This document shows, one piece after another, positions 44,752 to 56,034 of a stretch of DNA of 64,000 nt. Below the pieces are notes generated by a model, which ran no database searches, was not told the origin of the DNA, and was given only the letters and a program-made list of their open reading frames with translations. The position numbers and the translations under genes are program-made. The DNA is from Prochilodus magdalenae (lineage: Eukaryota; Chordata; Actinopteri; Characiformes; Prochilodontidae), in contig JAMWET010000038.1 of assembly GCA_024036415.1 (NCBI GenBank), forward strand, positions 12,501-76,500, given 5' to 3'. Position 1 is the first letter of the stretch. Each line of letters opens with the position of its first letter.

Positions 44752-45099
44752 CACAGTACAAAAGTCAGAGACTACCCTTCATTCATGTATTTTCATTTAG
44801 ATCGAGATTGTAATTTTTTATATTATTCCAATTGAGCTATTAGTCGGATCGTTAACAGATCATCCATCTGCATGTAAACTGTGTACTGGCTGCTCCTCTC
44901 AAATCAACGGTTTAAGACCAACAGAGAGACGAGGGCGCTAACCACCCAGCCACAGGCCTGCTACAAAGAGAGAAACCATACACATAGCCACACAGTGTGG
45001 AAAGGACATATAGAAGCCCACTTAAAAATCCTCTACTAAGAAGAACAAGAACTTCTTCCCCCTGAAACTCTGCGCACATCTAAAATTAGTTCCTGACCT
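44752..45099. other. No gene recognised
   Basis: Non-coding spacer. Confidence 0.4.
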
Positions 45100-45889
45100 A
45101 TTTCGGCTTGAAAAGGAAACTGCAAAGAGGGGGGCACCTGCTAAATCCGGCGGACTGTTCGAATTACCCAATTCTGATTTATCACAATGTAATCCTAATT
45201 CAATTCGCCCTTGCTTCCCTAAGCACACGCTAGTGCATTCGGAGATTAGCAGGGATTTGTCACTTATCTGCAGTGCAAAAGAGCCCTTTGTGAAGTTTCC
45301 CGCCAGCCCGGCCTCTACCTTTGCCGCAAAATCGCCGTTGTCATAAAAAAATCCTCACAACTTCTTATTTCCCGCAAGTTGCTGGTTAAAACCTGCCTCT
45401 TACACACACGTAACAACGGACAGGCAAAACAAACAAGGACACGGGATACATATGCGAGTGAAACAAAGGAACTGCACATGAAGAGTACAACCGCAATGCT
45501 GGCCGGGGAACTAAATACAGCAAAGGGCTACACTGCATATTCAAGCACTACAAGGGTCAAGGGTCACCTGAAAACACTGTTGGCCGATTTACACAGTAGC
45601 TTGTGCAAATGGCGTGTCCCTTTAGGAGTGTTTATGAATCTGTGTTGGTGCGTCTGCATCTCACCGCAATTATACCGGCAGAACACTGCTTAGTAATGAG
45701 GTTCCTACGCCACTGTGTTGCCTTCCTCGACATGCTACAAATGATGAACTGGGCCGATTATATTGGGGTTGAACCGAACAGCTATTGAACAATGGATGAC
45801 GATGATGTTGCAGGAGATGGACCATAGTCCTCGGATGTTTAACAACGTACAATAAAAGTCTATTAGCCTACATATGATGTATCCTGATA
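45100..45889. other. Candidate conserved non-coding block 4 and unannotated flank
   Basis: 45100-45360 is single-copy, with GTAATCCTAATTCAATTCGC and GAGATTAGCAGGGATTTGTC and without a convincing frame. The rest to 45889 is non-coding with short frames on both strands (up to 104 codons) that I do not recognise. Confidence 0.22.
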
Positions 45890-47513
45890 GCATTATCTTT
45901 GCACAAATCAATATACTACAGCTTACTGCTAGCCTGCTAGCTAACCTAAACACAAACCTGAGATGTATGATGCCATCCCAACGAATGACTGTACACAAGC
46001 ATTAGCCACATCCTTATACCAACTATTATTGTGTGGCAAAACTATAGTTTACACAATGCTAACTAGACTACATACATTTCCATTACATGCTAGCCATATT
46101 AGCCTTGTGCCATCAGTGGAGATTGTAAAACTAAGGAAGGAACAACTACTGAGTGGTGAACTACGGTGTGGACAGAGCTAATTAGTGTACATATGTCTTT
46201 CTAGTCTCATTTCTCTTGTGGCTTTAGATCAAGAAACCTCCTTTATGGGGAACAATATTAGCATGATGCTAATCAGTGTAGATAATTACTTGTTATTTAT
46301 AGCATCACTGCAAAACTAAAGCAGGAACCACTATTGAGTGCTATAGTACATTAGTGTACATAAGCATTAGCCACATTAGCTTTGTAGCAACCAATTACTG
46401 AGTGGCAAACAGTGGCTTACATATTGCTAACTGGAGTACATAGGTTTCCATTACATGTCCTTGCGTCTTCAGGGCAGATTTAGAGAAGCAACCTTTATAG
46501 AACGATGAACTGCATTTTACACATCAGTCTCCATGAGCTTATTTCTATTTTCGTGTAGCATTATTGTAAAACTAAGGAGGGAGCCATTATCGAGTGGATA
46601 ACTTTGCTAATTAGTGTACATATGTCTTATTAGCCACATTTCTCTTGTAGATTTAGCACAAAACTTAAAAAGCCTCCATTATGGTGACAAACATTAGCAT
46701 GATGCTAATTAGTGTACATAATGACTTGTTATTCATAGCTTCACTGCAGAACTAAAGAAGGAACCACTATTGAGTGGTAAAGTGAATTAGTGTACATAAG
46801 TATTAGCCACATTAGCCTTGTAGCAACCATTATTGAGTGGTGCCCCATGCTAATTAGTGTGGATACGTGTTTGCTTCATTGCTAAACCGAAGAAAGAACT
46901 GTTATTGAGTGGTGTGCTCACCATGCACAGTTTATACAATGCTGATTAGGTTTCATTGTACATAAGCTTCAATTAGGCTACTTGCGTTCCTCATTAGCCT
47001 TGTAGCTTTAGCGCAATCTAAAGGAGAGAGCATTACTGAGTGGTGAACAATTGTTAACACGATGCTAATTAGTGTACATGATTACTTGTTAGCTACTAAT
47101 CTAAAAGGACCATTATTGATTGATTCGCACAATGCTAATTACTGTATATATACTTCAATTATTTAGCCACATTAGCATAGCTTCAGGTCAAAACAAGGGA
47201 ATGACCCATTATTGAGTCGTGAGTGTGCACAGTGCTAATTAGCCTTGTAGTTTTAGTGCAACAATAAGGAAGCAACTATATTTAGCAAGATCCTTAGCAG
47301 TCTGCAAGCTTCCATTACTTCTTAATGAAAGACGGAAGCATGTTTGAGTGGTTAACTAGCATTTCCATGATGCACCACCAGAATACGAATGGACTACTTG
47401 TCTCTGTATGTACATGTAATGTTTTGATGATTAGCACTTCTTTGATAAGCACTTCATGTGTTATATATAAATAATCCTTATTATTATTCGCATTATTATT
47501 AATATTACTATTA
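45890..47513. repeat. Decayed tandem repeat (TGCTAATTAGTGTACAT type), left part
   Basis: The motifs GATGCTAATTAGTGTACATA, AACTAAAGAAGGAACCACTA and TTATTGAGTGGTGAAC recur in the same order about every 100-250 bp (near 46130, 46310, 46565, 46745, 46885, 47035, 47110 and 47200). The period is irregular and similarity is moderate. The same motifs resume at 50560-50745, after the nested insertion. The last 170 bp before 47513 are diverged. Confidence 0.6.
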
Positions 47514-47872
47514 CACTCATCATCAAAAGAATAGTTCCACCAATAGCTACACCCAGAAGGAATCAACCGACTAGGACAAGATATGGTGGGTAGGTTTGAC
47601 ATTGTGAGACATGTGAACAATCCAATTTGTGAGTTAAGCAAAGACAGGGCTTTATCACTGTACCTGACTGAACCAACAGCCACGATTGTGGACTTTTAGT
47701 GAGCAGTGATGCCTCCATTGGTCATCCTGTTAGTGCCGGCACTACGTCAGCGTCGCTAAAGACTGCAATGGTGTCGTGCCAGACTGTCCTAGAGTGACTC
47801 ACAACGGAACCGGTCATTTTCAGTGATGAGTGGTCAGCACCAAGATGAACGGTTTGTTGTCACGCATCACAC
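47514..47872 (+). mobile_element. Tc1/mariner relic, family A copy 5, left half
   Basis: The left terminal repeat CACTCATCATCAAAAGAATA follows TA (47512-47513). The N-terminal region is decayed and the element continues to AACGGTTTGTTGTCACGC. It is split by a retroelement at 47873; the right half resumes at 50238. Confidence 0.85.
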
Positions 47873-50196
47873 ATACTTGCACTGTCTGTATGGCTGACAA
47901 CAGCCATCTTCTCAACTGCACTGTCTGTATGGTTGACAACAGCCATCTTCTCAATTGCACTGGTATACCACTACCTCCATTACACAGACACTAAAGGACT
48001 TTACACAGGCACTAAAGGACTTTACACAGACACTAAAGGATTTTACACAGACAATAAGGACTTTACACAGACACTAAAGGACTTTACACAGACACTAAAG
48101 GACTTTACACAGACACTAAAGGATTTTACACAGACACTAAAGGATTTTACACAGACACTAAAGGACTTTACACAGACACTAAAGGACTTTACACAGACAC
48201 TAAAGGATTTTACAGACACTAAAGGACTTTACACAGACACTAAAGGATTTTACACAGACACTAAAGGACTTTACACAGGCACTAAAGAACTTTACACAGA
48301 CACTAAAGGACTTTACACAGACACTAAAGGACTTTACACAGACACTAAAGGATTTTACACAGACACTAAAGGACTTTACACAGACACTAAAGGATTTTAC
48401 ACAGACACTAAAGGACTTTACACAGACACTAAAGGACTTTACACAGACACTAAAGGACTTTACACAGACACTAAAAGACTACACAGACACTAAAGAATTT
48501 TACACAGACACTAAAGAACTTTACACAGACACTAAAGGACTTTACACAGACAGTAAAGGATTTTACAGACACTAAAGAACTTTACACAGACACTTAAGGA
48601 CTTTACCTGACACTAAAGAACTACACAGACACTAAAGGACTTTACACAGACAATAAAGAACTTTACACAGACACTAAAGGACTTTACACAGACACTAAAG
48701 AACTTTACACAGACACTAAAGAACATTACACAGACACTAAAGGACTTTACACAGACACTAAAGGATTTTACAGACACTAAAGGATTTTACACAGACACTA
48801 AAGGACCTTACACAGACACTAAAGGATTTTACACAGACACGAAAGGACTTTACACAGACACTAAAGGATTTTACACAGACACTAAAGGACTTTACACAGA
48901 CACTAAAGGATTTTACACAGACACTAAAGGATTTTACACAGACACTAAAGGACCTTACACAGACACTAAAGGATTTTACACAGACACTAAAGGACTTTAC
49001 ACAGACACTAAATGACTTTACACAGACACTAAAGGACTTTACACAGACACTAAAAGACTACACAGACACTAAAGAATTTTACACAGACACTAAAGAACTT
49101 TACACAGACACTAAAGGACTTTACACAGACAGTAAAGGATTTTACAGACACTAAAGGACTTTACACAGACACTAAAGGACTTTACACAGACACTAAAGGA
49201 CTTTACACAGACACTAAAGAACTTTACACAGACACTAAAGGACTTTACACAGACACTAAAGGACTTTACACAGACACTAAAGGACTTTACACAGACACTA
49301 AAGGACTTTACACAGACACTAAAGGATTTTACACAGACACTAAAGGACTTTACACAGACACTAAAGGACTTTACACAGACACTAAAGGATTTTACAGACA
49401 CTAAAGGATTTTACACAGACACTAAAGGACTTTACACAGACACTAAAGGACTTTACACAGACACTAAGGACTTTACACAGACACTAAAGGACTTTACACA
49501 GACACTAAAGGACTTTACACAGACACTAAAGGACTTTACACAGACACTAAAGGACTTTACACAGACACTAAAGGATTTTACACAGACACTAAAGGACTTT
49601 ACACAGACACTAAAGGATTTTACACAGACACTAAAGGACTTTACACAGACACTAAAGGATTTTACACAGACACTAAAGGACTTTACACAGACACTAAAGG
49701 ATTTTACACAGACACTAAAGGACTTTACACAGACACTAAATGACTTTACACAGACACTAAAGGACTTTACACAGACACTAAAGGATTTTACACAAACACT
49801 AAAGGATTTTACACAGACACTAAAGGACTTTACACAGACACTAAAGGACTTTACACAGACACTAAAGGACTTTACACAGACACTAAAGGACTTTACACAG
49901 ACACTAAAGGATTTTACACAGACACTAAAGGACTTTACACAGACACTAAAGGATTTTACACAGACACTAAAGGACTTTACACAGACACTAAAGGACTTTA
50001 CACAGACACTAAAGGACTTTACACAGACACTAAAGGACTTTACACAGACACTAAGGACTCTATTTTTATACTTTCATACTTTATATTGTATCTTTGTCTT
50101 TATCTGTATCACTCTATCTTGTGCTTCTCTGTTACTTCTGTGTACTTTGTATATCTGCTACTGGATGCCTCGAATTTCCCTCTGGGATCAATAAAG

Positions 50197-50237
<41 letters not shown>
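47873..50237 (+). mobile_element. Retroelement 3' end carrying a 21-bp minisatellite, inserted in family A copy 5
   Basis: The insertion is flanked by ATCACAC at 47866-47872 and 50238-50244, a likely target-site duplication. It starts with a 39-bp segment repeated twice (from 47879 and 47918; GCACTGTCTGTATGGYTGAC), then the 2.08-kb array. It ends with a tail CTCTGGGATCAATAAAGTAT and (CTAT)n, the 3' end type of a fish non-LTR retroelement as I remember it. No reverse transcriptase is present, so it is a truncated or non-autonomous copy. Confidence 0.75.
47980..50059. repeat. Minisatellite, 21-bp unit, about 99 copies
   Basis: The unit is TTACACAGACACTAAAGGAC T, with GGACT/GGATT/GAACT variants and 17-bp units lacking ACAC. 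A distinctive run (AAAAGACTACACAGACAC) at 48473 recurs at 49052, 579 bp later, showing a block duplication. Since 21 is 7 codons, frames of 186 (plus) and 96 (minus) codons with heptad repeats appear; they are not genes. Confidence 0.96.
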
Positions 50238-50240
<3 letters not shown>

Positions 50241-50537
50241 ACACGTTCAGAAGGCCTGGTGTCTCCACACCAGATGAAGGCCATCTCCACCCCTATCGCA
50301 CCATCTGCAGGAACTATGTGAGGATATTCAAGCTGCATGGGATGGATTATCACAGGACACCATTAGGAACCTCTACACCTCCATGCCGAGACATCTAACA
50401 AAGCAAACTGGCAACTAGACAGCATACTGAGAGACACTGCTTCTGTATGTGTAGCTCAATAAATATTGATCATATCAGTCTAAATGCATCATCATTTATT
50501 GTTCCTGGTCACCTTTATCTTCCTTCCCAACATCACT
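50238..50537 (+). mobile_element. Tc1/mariner relic, family A copy 5, right half
   Basis: It resumes at GTTCAGAAGGCCTGGTGTCT and contains the AAGCTGCATGGGATGGATTA block and the 3' region. It is cut at about 50537 before the terminal repeat. Confidence 0.85.
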
Positions 50538-50745
50538 GGATAATTTGTATACAAGAGACTTTACACATTTAGCCTCTCTTAATTAGTGCGGAAGGAACCG
50601 AGCAGTGAGCTGGCGATTACACAGCTCTAATTAGTGTAAATATGCTTGCATTACTTGTTAGCCACATTACCCTTGTAGGTTCAGTGCAAACCTAAAGAAG
50701 CAACCGTTACTGAATGGTGGACTAATGAGGAGTCCAATTTGCAGA
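50538..50745. repeat. Decayed tandem repeat (TGCTAATTAGTGTACAT type), right part
   Basis: CTCTAATTAGTGTAAATATG, CATTACTTGTTAGCCACATT and AAAGAAGCAACCGTTACTGA match units in 45890-47340. It continues the host repeat on the far side of the nested insertion. Confidence 0.6.
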
Positions 50746-50879
50746 TCAGGATTTTTTCTTTTCTCTCTTTCTCTCTTTTCTGTTAATTTGGAATAAAACT
50801 GAGTTTTCCCATTAAGTGAATTAGGATCATTCCAGCTCACACAGGCTTCTGAAGGTTATGTGGTAAGATGTTATGGTTT
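50746..50879. other. No gene recognised
   Basis: Short T-rich spacer. Confidence 0.4.
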
Positions 50880-51775
50880 ATTCATATACCCTCATATGAG
50901 ATCACACTCAGTAGCAGTGCAACACTTAGACTGATACAATAGTTCCAATGCACTCCACACTCTAATGGCACTGCTATGTGTGATCCACTTGTATGAGTGC
51001 AACAGACCAACAACACCACCACCACATCAGTGTCACTGCATTGCTGAGGCTGATCTACCACCCACATAATACCTGCTCTGTGGTGGTCCTATGGGGGTCC
51101 TGACCATTGAAGAACAGGGTAATAAAGTACAGCAATGGGAAAAATTTAAGAGACCACCTTAAAATGATCAGTGTCTCTAGCTGTACAGGTTCTGGGTTTG
51201 TGTTGGACCAAAATTCCTCAGTTCTGTTTAATTCTACACACTACTGGAACCATGTCTCCCAAATTCCAGATCAGATATTGTATTAGATCTGTGTATTTAG
51301 AAAATCACTAATGACCTCCAGAAGCCTGTTTTTAGAACCATGCTCGCTGTGCATCTCACCCCAGCCACCGCTCGCCAGTCTTCCTGTAGGTCACCTGAGG
51401 TCATCTTACGGTGGTTAAGGGACACTGGAATGAGGTGGCGCTCATCACGGTCAGTAGAGAGTGGGTTTGGCCCTCTGCCAGTCTGTAGCTGTGTTGTCCT
51501 GGGTGTTTGCTGCTGGACCTTGTTCTTATGAACCAGATGCTCACTGTATCTGCCAGTAAAGCTAGAACCCGACCTTCTGTTCCTCACTAAGAACCTGCTG
51601 TACATGTGGAGATGCTGATTTAAGCAGAAGCTGGAGTGGTCTCATATTTATTTCCAGAGCTCTATATAGAGAAACAGGTGGACCACAGTCTGTAACTGTA
51701 GAACTACAGAGTTCGCCTAGTGACTGTAGATACAAGGAGGTGCTTTTAATGTTATAGCTAACTGATAACTATGCT
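50880..51775. mobile_element. Dispersed DNA repeat K, interrupted by a family D element
   Basis: The left part (to 51129) includes AATACCTGCTCTGTGGTGGT and CCTGACCATTGAAGAACAGG. The right part (from 51663) includes GACCACAGTCTGTAACTGTA and AGGAGGTGCTTTTAATGTTA. These are the two halves of a repeat common in fish genomes as I remember it. It has no coding capacity that I can recognise. Confidence 0.6.
51130..51662 (-). mobile_element. Tc1/mariner element, family D copy 2 (internally deleted)
   Basis: It is about as long as copy 1 (7600-8115) and closely similar throughout. TA flanks it at 51128-51129 and 51663-51664. The left end is CAGCAATGGGAAAAATTTAA and the right end TATTTATTTCCAGAGCTC, both slightly mutated. 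The minus strand has a 102-codon open frame (51297-51605) covering the N-terminal DNA-binding remnant (NHRKMTSGDLQEDWRAVAGV); the catalytic domain is absent. Confidence 0.87.
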
Positions 51776-51835
51776 TATGTGGTTTGCAAGAAACATAGTG
51801 CTAAATGATTTATGCTAATCAATGCTAATCAATGA

Positions 51836-52365
51836 ACTCATCATCACAGTTGTGCTTAGAAGGAATCAACTAACAGGAATGAAACTTGGTGGGTAGGTTC
51901 ATGAGACATGCCAATGATTCAAGTTCCACGCTCAGCCATGCATGTAATCCTTTGCAAGTAGAGTATGCCTCGGAGAAGAGATGGAAAGCAATTCAAGCAG
52001 CTGGAGGAGTTGGAGAGGGGTCGCATCATAGGGCTCCAGGAAGTTGGATGGTGTCATTGATGTATTGTGCACCATACCGGTTGTGTGGTTACTACCAATA
52101 CCATAACACGCTGTTGGCAGCAGTGGAAAGAAGAAGGCACACACCAATGACATGAACCACTATGAACCACTAACAATATGGCGGCCCAACGCCATACTGA
52201 GAGACACTACTTCTGTATGTGTAGCTCAATAAATATTGATCATATCAGTCTAAATGTATCATTATGTATCATTCCTGGTAACCTTGGTAACCTTTACCTT
52301 CCTTCCCAACAGCACTGTAACCCCACACTTCCTTCTGGGTGCAGCTGTTCTTTTAATGATGAGTG
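51836..52365 (+). mobile_element. Tc1/mariner relic, family A copy 6 (both ends, internal deletion)
   Basis: The left end is decayed (CTCATCATCACAGTTGTG). The right end TTCTTTTAATGATGAGTG is followed by TA (52366-52367). It preserves the N-terminal transposase motif: translation near 51990-52055 reads ELERGRIIGLQEVGW, the first helix-turn-helix of Tc1/mariner enzymes. The middle is deleted and joins to the C-terminal/3' region near 52170. Confidence 0.82.
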
Positions 52366-52893
52366 TAGTTTACACAGTGCTTATCGACAGCGAAGTGTCA
52401 ATCTCAGTCACACTCACAGTGACCACAGCAGTCCTCCAGAACATAGAACTTCCCAATGTAGACCTCCCTATCAAAGTGCAAAACAGTATCTGCACCCTTT
52501 CCAATCTTTTGATGTAGCCAACTAGGTCTGCGACACCCGGGCAGACACATTTTGTCTGGCCTGGACTAGAAATTAGCCTTAACGCCAAAGCAGAATAGCG
52601 CAACCGCGAACACCACGTTAGATCTTCACCAAATTAGAGTTACATTACGTGTACTTAAATGGATCATATCTCTGGATATATATACCCAAATTGATTGATG
52701 ATGATGTGTATGAGTTTGTGATTGAGAACGAGAGAGAGAAAGAGAGCTAAAGAAGGAGAGAGAGAGAGGGAGTGTGTTTTGGCAAGCCTGTCAGATTGAT
52801 TCAGTCTGACTGAAAGATGAAGGAGCGCTGCTTTGAACTTCCTCTCCATCCAAGACCTGCAAAAAGCAGCCACAATTATTATTAACAACTCTC

Positions 52894-52940
<47 letters not shown>

Positions 52941-53989
52941 CGGACGCTGGAACATTAAATGAGCTTGACGTTCAGTCAGTTTATATAAAGTAGTGCTGGG
53001 TTCTGAAATAAAGTCTTGGAAATGGAAGTAAACAGTTTGATGTAGGGTTGCGGTGTGTAGCCGTAGTCTCTATGAGAGTGCGTGTGTGCATGTGGTTCAA
53101 TGTATGTTTGTACCTACACATTGACATTTCCAATATGTCAGTTTTTGAAAGTATATGACTCAATAGGGCGAAGACGTTAAGGGTAATCTGAACCAATCAA
53201 AGCCCGTTCCTTTGTACACACATCATTTAACGATTTCATAATAAATAAAAACAAGATTCGCCTGATAAATATGGCCTCATCCCATCCATTCGTGGGATTC
53301 AAGAAAATGTCACTGTTTAGGCTTCTTCACATATTAAACTATGAGCTCACCAGTGATGCAGCACTTTACCATTAGGTTAATATTTAACCACAGCCAATGG
53401 GGCCAACATCAGTGCTGCTGTAGTGAACGGATTAGCATCCAGAAATTGAAGTAGCCAGCCAACACGGGACCCCCCCGAATGGGCTACTTTGCACACTACA
53501 GGCAACCAAAATCCTGGACGGCTGCTGCCTTACTGCTAAAGCCCATTGGCTTCTATTATAAATGCACATAGGTGGTCACATGATGCTGCATAATGTCTTT
53601 CCAGACCTAGTCCTGCGGGACCAGAGATGATCACGGTCATGTAACAAGAAAGTCTGGGTGAACATGTTTGGCTAATTGTGGGTGGAAATGACTTGTTAGG
53701 GTGGGAAACCAATCAAGTGCCTCAAGAGGAGTTTAAGATGGGAAACGGACAAGCCTGTTTTCAGATCATGGATATAGGATGGCCCCCCCGTAATCTTTTT
53801 GGGATTCCGCAAACCAAACTTTTGTGTATTCTTTGTTCTGAGATTACGTCTGGAGATTACATCTTGAACCTTGCACATAAATTGCATGGACTACTCAATA
53901 GTCTGCGCAGTGAGCAGCTTTACACTAGTTAGCGACCATGGCTAACACTGGTAATGAAATACTGCAGGACTGCACTGTTTGTACACTGT
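52366..53989. other. No gene recognised; (CA)n at 52897-52934
   Basis: About 1.6 kb with a (CA)n/(TA)n run and a GA-rich patch at 52728-52770. The longest frames (115, 89 and 87 codons) either overlap the transposon end or have no similarity. Confidence 0.45.
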
Positions 53990-55440
53990 CGCTACCGAGC
54001 TCATGTATGCTACACTGTTCTCCGCAGACCATTCTCCACAGCTAAGAACTGTTTCTGGGCCTCACGGTTCCCCAGGCTAAACCCCATCTGCGAGGCCTTC
54101 CCAGCTGAGAGCAACCTTCTTCCTGCTACAAGGCTTCATGGACCGGATGCCTCTGCGACATAGCTACCAGGGATCCAAAATGGAGATTTTCTGGTCTACA
54201 AGGCTTTCCAGGTCTGCCACTTAAATGAAACTGCAGCTGCATGGCTGCCGGGGTTGGCTAGTTTAGCAACTTTACACTTCCCTGGCTAATACGACCTTCA
54301 ACTACAGATAAAGAACAAGAGGCTTCCCAGCTACAAGGCCTCCCAGCCTGAGAGAAACCTTCTCCTGAGGGCAAAGACTCTCTCCGCGCTATGAGGTTTC
54401 CCAGTCTAGTCACCTGTTTAGCATCACATCATTGCAATGAGGGATGTGAGGCTAAGAGCAGCCCTTCCCATGAAGCCAGGAACGCTGTGTGGGTTATAAG
54501 CCCTCCCAGGTCTGCTGCTTAAATCCTGCTACTACAGCTGCACGTCTGCCTGGGCTGGGCTACAAGGGCTTCCCAGGCTGGCAATCTAGGTACAATTACA
54601 CAGCAGCTATGAGGCTTTCCAGGCCAGCGATCTGAGTAACACTATATAGCAGCTACAAGTCGCCCAAGCCTGGCAATTTGAGTGACACTACACTGCAGCC
54701 ATAACGTTTTCCAGTCTACGCAGCAGATACAAGTTTTCCCAGGCAGCAACCTAAGCAACACTACACAGCAGCTATGAGGCTTCCTAGGCCAGTGATCTGA
54801 GTGATGCTATGCACCAGCAACAAGCGTTTGCAGGCCTGTGGCAATACACAGCAGCGGTGTGACCCTCTGGGCAATCTAACTGAGCAGTGCTACACAGAAG
54901 CTACTAAGGCTCCCAGGTGGAGAACACCACCACAGCTAAGGACCAAGCTAAAAGACTTCCTTTCCTTTCCAAGCTAAAAGACCAAGATCAACGTTCCCCA
55001 TGATTAAGGATTCTACAAGGCCTCTTGAGCTAGCAGCTTTGTGAGCCACTAAACCGCAGCTACATCAACTGGAAGAGGCCCGGAAGGCCTGTGAGGCCTT
55101 CTCCCACAACTAGTCGATCTTAGCCTGGCTGCCTATGCATGCTCGCATAGTTGACCATACCAGTAAGCGTTACAGTCCAGAAAGTTGCACCCAACCTGCA
55201 AGGCTTCACAGCTATGGTATTGCCTACTCCCTCTGGTCTCTTTCTGGTCTACGAGGCCTACTGGGCTAGCCGCTTGTTGTGCAACTACATCGCGGCAACA
55301 AGGCCTACCAGGCTGGAAGTGAACTTCCCCCATGACTAAGCACTCTTACTAGGTCACGGTGCTTCCTGAGCGGTCTGAGCCCTGCTACCAGGCGTGCCAG
55401 GTTCAGAGGGGCCCTCCCTTGTGGCTAAGGTCTTTGTCCG
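53990..55440. repeat. Decayed tandem repeat (CAGCAGCTATGAGGCTTTCC type)
   Basis: In the best part (about 54550-54910) a unit of about 60 bp is visible: CAATCTGAGTAACACTACAC-type, then CAGCAGCTATGAGGCTTTCC, AGGCCAGCGATC. On both sides, motifs such as CTACAAGGCTTCCCAGGCTG persist at irregular spacing. It is an old, G+C-richer minisatellite. Short frames here are unsupported. Confidence 0.6.
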
Positions 55441-55789
55441 GACCAGCCTAGTGACTCTGCACTGTGGTCTGGGGAGTTTCCCACCCCCTGCCAGTCGGGG
55501 AACTGTGCTTGTGAGTTTGTGTGAGTGCATGTGTAGGATGTGACAGGCGTGTGTGTTTTTACCACTATCCTTCCTTCCTGTTTAGCTGCTGATGCACAGG
55601 AGTAGGTTACAGCAACTCCATCACCAAGATAATTAGCAAACACACACACACACAGATAAACACACACACACACATGCTTGTGACAGCTGTTGCACTGCAT
55701 GTGTGCATGAGTGTGAGAGACATTGCAATTAGTGGCTTTGTCAGGCAGTGCAAGGTGACATCAACCTTCCTCTGGTATATGCACACATT
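55441..55789. other. No gene; short (CA)n runs
   Basis: CA-rich runs lie at 55639-55674. The 91-codon minus frame at 55425-55700 crosses them and is not credible. Confidence 0.45.
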
Positions 55790-56034
55790 CGCTTATCTGT
55801 AGACCTCAGAGCTAAACAGCAAATCAAACACATTTGTGAGTAGAGAAAGTGTTTGTTTACCTAAACAACTTGAGTCAAATGCATAATTATTTTCTAAATA
55901 GCAATTACCATTCCGTTTGAAGAAGGGAAACGTGTAGCTGGAAATGAATATGCATGTAATTTCCAAAAAATCAAGTAATGATTCATTACGATTTTTAAAT
56001 CAGCCAGCCTGTTCTGCTTTGCCGTCGCAACTGA
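55790..56034. other. Candidate conserved non-coding block 5 (POU/FOX/homeodomain motifs)
   Basis: Single-copy sequence with TGTTTAC (55854-55860), TAAACA (55862-55867), an octamer-like TATGCAT (55949-55955) within ATGAATATGCATGTAAT, and the near-palindrome TAATGATTCATTA (55976-55988). This density of FOX, POU and homeodomain-type sites with no coding frame is typical of developmental enhancers. The assignment is inference. Confidence 0.35.

Noticed and set aside
43777..44754. 325-codon Thr/His-rich minus frame
   Set aside because: Translation of (CA)n; several frames are open on both strands.
47933..48493. 186-codon frame with heptad-like repeats
   Set aside because: The 21-bp unit (7 codons) creates false heptads; the frame is lost wherever a 17-bp unit occurs.
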